Assembly (NCBI GenBank): GCA_003561965.1
Contig: PWXJ01000033.1
Span: 1-35,239 of the forward strand
Direction of reading: 5' to 3'
DNA length: 35,239 nucleotides
DNA from: PVC group bacterium
GTDB lineage: Bacteria > Auribacterota > Erginobacteria > Erginobacterales > Erginobacteraceae
The notes under the pieces were generated by a model. It was not told the origin of the DNA, searched no databases, and was given only the letters and a program-made list of their open reading frames with translations. The position numbers were made by a program, and so were the translations under genes. Position 1 is the first letter of the stretch, and the number at the start of each line of letters is the position of its first letter. Positions 32,028 to 35,239 of this stretch are shown piece by piece.

Positions 32028-33791
32028 TCAACCCCGATTTCCCGTGATTGCCGGAGCCGGCTTCCCGGAGACCTCGATCCCGGCGGGGGTGAAGGTCAGT
32101 TCTTTCTCGATCAGCGCCTCACCCTTCTCTGAAACCGCCAGTTTCAGTTCGGGCTCCCGGTGAGCCAGGGGGCGTCCGGTTACCCGGGAATCGCTCCCCT
32201 GTTCCAGTTCGATGAGCAACTCCGTCCCGGCCCCCGCCCCGCCGGCGGTTATCCGGTCCCGGACCAGGATCCGGCCGGCCCCGAAGTCGATCGACCGCTC
32301 CAGCCGCCAGGCCGAGGTCGCACCGGCCGCCGAGGTCAGCTGGAGAGAAGCTTTCTTCCGGCGGCGGATAAAGTCAATTCCTTTCTTCAGAAGCAGATAG
32401 CCGTAAGGCAGGGACCCGAGGACAGACAACACCGCCCGGGAGAAACGGCCGGGGAAAAAATACCTTCCCCGACGGAATGGGACCTCAATCCTCAGGGGTC
32501 CCCCCTCCCACTCCCCGGCCGGGGCCCCGCCGGAGAGGAGAAAAGAATGAAGGGTGGCCCCTGTGGCCCCTGTGGCCCCTGTGGCTCCTGTGGCTCCTGT
32601 GGCTCCGGCCGCCGGCCGGAGCGGCCGGAGACTGTAACCCCGGTCAAGGCAGCAGGAGTAACCGGATTCAGCGGGTCCGGGGGAAGCGAAGGCCTTGATC
32701 ATCCCCCCCCGGGAGAGCGAGACCACCGCGTAATACCCCTCTTCCCGGACCGCGGCCAACCCGGCCCGGGGAAACACCTTCCGGAAGGGCTCCCTCCCGT
32801 AAGGTAGCGGGGGGTCGGCCGACTGCCAGCACTCCCGGACCTCCCGGGCGTAATCATAAGTCCGCAGGCCGGTGTAGAGATGGTAACAGCGGCTCAAATC
32901 GTCCTGGGCCAGCTGCCGGAGGAGATTTTCGCGGGAGACTCCCTCGGAGAAGAGCCGGCGGGCGACCGGAGAGACCGGGGCCAGCAGGACCGCCGCCAGC
33001 AGGGAGACATAGGAGTTGCCGCAGAGGTTGTACTCCCGCCCGGTGGCGATCTCGGGGTGGACGAAGAAAGAGAGAAAATCCAGGGACTTCAGAAGCGCTT
33101 CCTCCAGGCGCCGGGAAGGGGAAAACCGCCGGCAGCGGGCCAGGTACTCCAGGGTCAGGAAGCCGTAGCCGGTGTCGACCCCGCCCAGCTCGGGAAACCA
33201 GCCTTCCTTGGTCTGCCGTTCGAGCACCGATTCCACCTTCCTTCCGGCCGCCCCGGCCAGGGCGGGATCGCCGAGCAGTTCCCCCAGGCCGTAGAGGGCG
33301 GCGGCGGCCACCGCCTGGTGATTGATCTTATCGAGATCGCCGTGCCGGGCCAGCCAGCCGCCGGCCCGCCGGAAGGTCTCCCGGAGCGATTCCCGGTCGC
33401 CCGGTTCCAGCAGCTCTTCGAGGAGGGGATAGGCCCGGGAGAGGGCGTAGGAGGAGAAGGCGGTGGCGGCGAAACCGTGTTCGCCCCGGTACCACTCGTC
33501 GAACGAACCGTCGGGGTGCTGGAGGGCCGCCCACCGCAGCAGCCCGGCCCGGGCCAGCTCCCCCACTTCGAGCAGCCCCCGCCAGCGGTTCCCGGGGTAA
33601 TCGTTCCGGTAGAGCAGGGCCAGGGTGTAGGCCGCCTCCTGGAGGCGGCCGTTGGCGAAGCCGACGGTCTTGCTCCGCCAGTAGTGGTAGTCGAAGCAAC
33701 CGTATGACGGCGAATGCCGGTCGCGGTCGACCAGCTCCAGCAGCTCCCCGGCCGCCCCGGCCATCTCCCTGCCATAACGGTTCAGGTCCAT
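32028..33791 (-). CDS. Alpha/alpha-toroid protein (heparinase II/III-like) with a collagen-like insert
   Basis: The 587-residue protein has no signal peptide. Residues of about 1-330 are helical with repeated motifs DGSFDEWYRGEHGFAATAFSSY, KINHQAVAAAALYGLGEL (quoted in part: NHQAVAAAALYGLGEL) and GVDTGYGFLTLEYLA. These suggest an alpha/alpha barrel like that of the heparinase II/III and related families found in polysaccharide clusters. A beta-rich C-terminal part follows. Between them lies a run of six GAT triplets (about 395-413), a collagen-like stretch. I do not recognise a precise family; a role in making or editing the surface glycan is inferred from its position between a GT4 and an acyltransferase gene. 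Confidence 0.6.
   Translation of the reverse strand: MDLNRYGREMAGAAGELLELVDRDRHSPSYGCFDYHYWRSKTVGFANGRLQEAAYTLALLYRNDYPGNRWRGLLEVGELARAGLLRWAALQHPDGSFDEWYRGEHGFAATAFSSYALSRAYPLLEELLEPGDRESLRETFRRAGGWLARHGDLDKINHQAVAAAALYGLGELLGDPALAGAAGRKVESVLERQTKEGWFPELGGVDTGYGFLTLEYLARCRRFSPSRRLEEALLKSLDFLSFFVHPEIATGREYNLCGNSYVSLLAAVLLAPVSPVARRLFSEGVSRENLLRQLAQDDLSRCYHLYTGLRTYDYAREVRECWQSADPPLPYGREPFRKVFPRAGLAAVREEGYYAVVSLSRGGMIKAFASPGPAESGYSCCLDRGYSLRPLRPAAGATGATGATGATGATGATLHSFLLSGGAPAGEWEGGPLRIEVPFRRGRYFFPGRFSRAVLSVLGSLPYGYLLLKKGIDFIRRRKKASLQLTSAAGATSAWRLERSIDFGAGRILVRDRITAGGAGAGTELLIELEQGSDSRVTGRPLAHREPELKLAVSEKGEALIEKELTFTPAGIEVSGKPAPAITGNRG
32554..32607 (-). repeat. 9-bp coding microsatellite, six units
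   Basis: Six tandem 9-bp units run on the plus strand: gtggcccct three times, gtggctcct twice, then gtggctccg. On the minus strand they encode Gly-Ala-Thr repeated six times. Unit gain or loss keeps the reading frame. Confidence 0.95.
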
Positions 33792-33822
33792 CTCAACTCG
33801 AGCCTCCCCTCAAGGGACAATA

Positions 33823-35052
33823 CTACCGGGAATTCCGGGATCGGGAAAGACTTTCCAGCAGGCGATAATACCGCCGGAGAAATTTTTCGGGGGTATACTC
33901 GTCCCGGTACGCCCGGAGGGCCGGTTCGAGGAATCTCTCCCGGACCGACGGTTTCTCCATCTCGGCCATCGCCGCGATCAACTCTTCCCCGGTCTGGAAA
34001 ACGATCCCCGCCCGGTGATCTTCCACCAGTTCCGGCAGGAGCCCCACCCGGGAGGCGATCACCGGGGTCCCGCAGGAGAAGGCCTGGAGCACGGTCTGGT
34101 TTCCCATCTCCGGCCAGATCGAGGGGGCGAGGAGGGCGACGGCGTTCTGATAGAGCCAGTCGAGCCGGTCCGGGGCGACGTAGCGCAAGAACCGGATCCG
34201 GGGATCGGAAGCGGCCAGCTGACGCAGTTCCCGCTCCAGGCTCCCGGTCCCGACCATCACCAGCCGGGAGGAACCGCTTTTCTTCAGGAAAGCCTCAACC
34301 GCCACCCGGGCCCCCTTATACTCCTCGAGCCGGGCGACAAAGAGGAAGAAGGGCCGGAGCCCGGAAAAATCCCGCTCCGCCCGCTCCGGGTCTTTGACCT
34401 CCACCGGGTTGACGAAATAGGGCAGGCAGTCCATCCGCTGCCCGAACCCCTCCTCCCGGTGCCGGTGGAGCATATACCGGCAGGGCATCACCAGGGAATC
34501 GATCCCGGATAACATCCGGTCCCGGAGACCGCCCCACCGCCAGAACTGGGGGGGGCGGCGGTAGCTGATCAGGCAGCGGAGACAGTCCTTCCGGTCGCAG
34601 ACCCGCCGATTATTCTTCCAGAGGTAATGAGTGGGGCAGAAGAGCCAGTAGGTATGCTGGGTGAACAACTTCAGGCCGGTACCCGCCCCCAGAAGACGGA
34701 TCCCCCCGAAGAGGGAGATATTGTGGTAGTGGATAACATCGAAACCCCGGTCGAGAATCCGGTTGATCCCGGTCCGGGAGAAGAAAGGCCCGCCGGAGAG
34801 ATAAGTCAGCAACGGCTCCAGCCGGCCCCCGGGGCTCCGGAGCCGATGGACGGTGACGTTCCGGTGGCGGGGGTAGCCGCCCGCTCTTTTCCCCCGCAGC
34901 TTGTGCCGGTGGGCGTCCCCGGAGCAGATCACCTCCACCCGGTGGCCGTTCCGGGCCAGCAGTTCGGCCAGGTGGTAGACGTGGAGGCCGCAGCCCCCGG
35001 GATGAAAAGGCGGGTAGAAGGTCGTGACCAGGCAGAAACGTAAATTTTCCAT
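33823..35052 (-). CDS. GT4-family glycosyltransferase with a cysteine cluster
   Basis: The 409-residue GT-B enzyme starts with RFCLVTTFYPPFHPGGCGLHVYHLAELLARNGH, the usual GT4 N-terminus (quoted in part: TTFYPPFHPGGCGLHVYH). The N-terminal domain has TYWLFCPTHYLW and the cluster CDRKDCLRC, seen in a subgroup of GT4 enzymes of surface polysaccharide loci. The donor domain has FFLFVARLEEYKGARVAVEAF and the site LQAFSCGTPVIASRVGLLPEL. It would act on the cytoplasmic side during repeat-unit assembly. It is the first gene of the glycan block in this window and is followed after 31 bp by the toroid gene. Confidence 0.88.
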   Translation of the reverse strand: MENLRFCLVTTFYPPFHPGGCGLHVYHLAELLARNGHRVEVICSGDAHRHKLRGKRAGGYPRHRNVTVHRLRSPGGRLEPLLTYLSGGPFFSRTGINRILDRGFDVIHYHNISLFGGIRLLGAGTGLKLFTQHTYWLFCPTHYLWKNNRRVCDRKDCLRCLISYRRPPQFWRWGGLRDRMLSGIDSLVMPCRYMLHRHREEGFGQRMDCLPYFVNPVEVKDPERAERDFSGLRPFFLFVARLEEYKGARVAVEAFLKKSGSSRLVMVGTGSLERELRQLAASDPRIRFLRYVAPDRLDWLYQNAVALLAPSIWPEMGNQTVLQAFSCGTPVIASRVGLLPELVEDHRAGIVFQTGEELIAAMAEMEKPSVRERFLEPALRAYRDEYTPEKFLRRYYRLLESLSRSRNSR

Positions 35053-35239
35053 AACCGCGGTAATCCTGTCCCGCCGGAGTTCAATCAGCCGGGAGCCGGG
35101 TCCGTCCCGGAGAAATTATGGCTATATCCGGATTTCCCAAAGCCTGGCGTTTGCCTAAATAAATGATGGTGGGGCGTTGAAGGCAGTTACTGAAGTACAG
35201 AATCAAGGTGAAATTTGCTCAAGGTTAATCTTATCCTGC
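35053..35239. other. Right-end non-coding stretch upstream of the glycan genes
   Basis: No ORF is supported in these 187 bp. The DNA is more AT-rich than the genes, and on the minus strand it contains a -10-like CATAAT about 65-70 bp before the GT4 ATG, without a good -35. It probably carries the promoter of the glycan block but also runs off the window. Confidence 0.4.

Noticed and set aside
35100-35165. Possible cyclic-di-GMP riboswitch (GGCAAAC and CCAGGC segments on the minus strand)
   Set aside because: The order and spacing do not match the GEMM core; the GCAAAGCC segment and closing stem are missing.

Overview
This is a gene-dense, very GC-rich stretch that strongly favours CGG for arginine. 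It comes from a diderm (Gram-negative type) bacterium: it encodes an Mla-type lipid transporter, an RND efflux pump with its own outer-membrane factor, and many lipoproteins. I see no rRNA, tRNA, CRISPR array, transposase or phage gene, and no gene-free gap longer than about 200 bp. The lineage cannot be fixed from sequence alone. The 40-residue 'GLWAVRG-TR-YFG' repeats, the organelle-type PreP protease and the abundant short intergenic repeats remind me of uncultured Omnitrophota/Auribacterota-like or other PVC-neighbourhood genomes, but that is a low-confidence impression. Of 25 genes, 24 lie on the minus strand; only a small chagasin-like lipoprotein is on the plus strand.

Reading in the direction of transcription (right to left), 35052-27406 is a surface-glycan region. 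It holds two GT4 glycosyltransferases, an alpha/alpha-toroid protein with an internal collagen-like microsatellite, a hexapeptide acyltransferase, a B12-type radical SAM enzyme and a polyprenyl-phosphate GT2 glycosyltransferase. Next come two tandem, apparently paralogous GT-C membrane glycosyltransferases with very large periplasmic domains. They are followed by a sugar-1-phosphate nucleotidyltransferase and purH, with the last three joined by ATGA stop/start overlaps. The GT2 enzyme probably charges a lipid carrier with sugar that the GT-C enzymes then transfer outside the inner membrane.

19161-16715 holds a second hexapeptide protein, a P-loop kinase-like NTPase, a DUF2914-like membrane-anchored protein and an MmpS-like lipoprotein. 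16575-10475 is a complete tripartite efflux operon (outer-membrane factor, membrane fusion lipoprotein, RND pump). 10278-6864 is a compact Mla-type lipid transporter (STAS-MlaE fusion, MlaF, MlaD, PqiC-like lipoprotein), followed by PreP and an orphan sugar-binding lipoprotein. The left end has the convergent chagasin-like inhibitor and a secreted beta-propeller/FG-GAP-like repeat protein.

The most unusual feature is non-coding. Several short-repeat families (7-mer, 9-mer and 15-16-mer tandem arrays, plus hairpin elements) sit at the 3' ends of genes. In several cases they contain the stop codon, and the 7-mer arrays are always G-rich on the coding strand. Because the 7-mers contain TAG and 7 is not a multiple of 3, an array carrying TAG in three consecutive units stops translation in every frame. 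This pattern recurs at six gene ends in 35 kb and is the main candidate for something undescribed.
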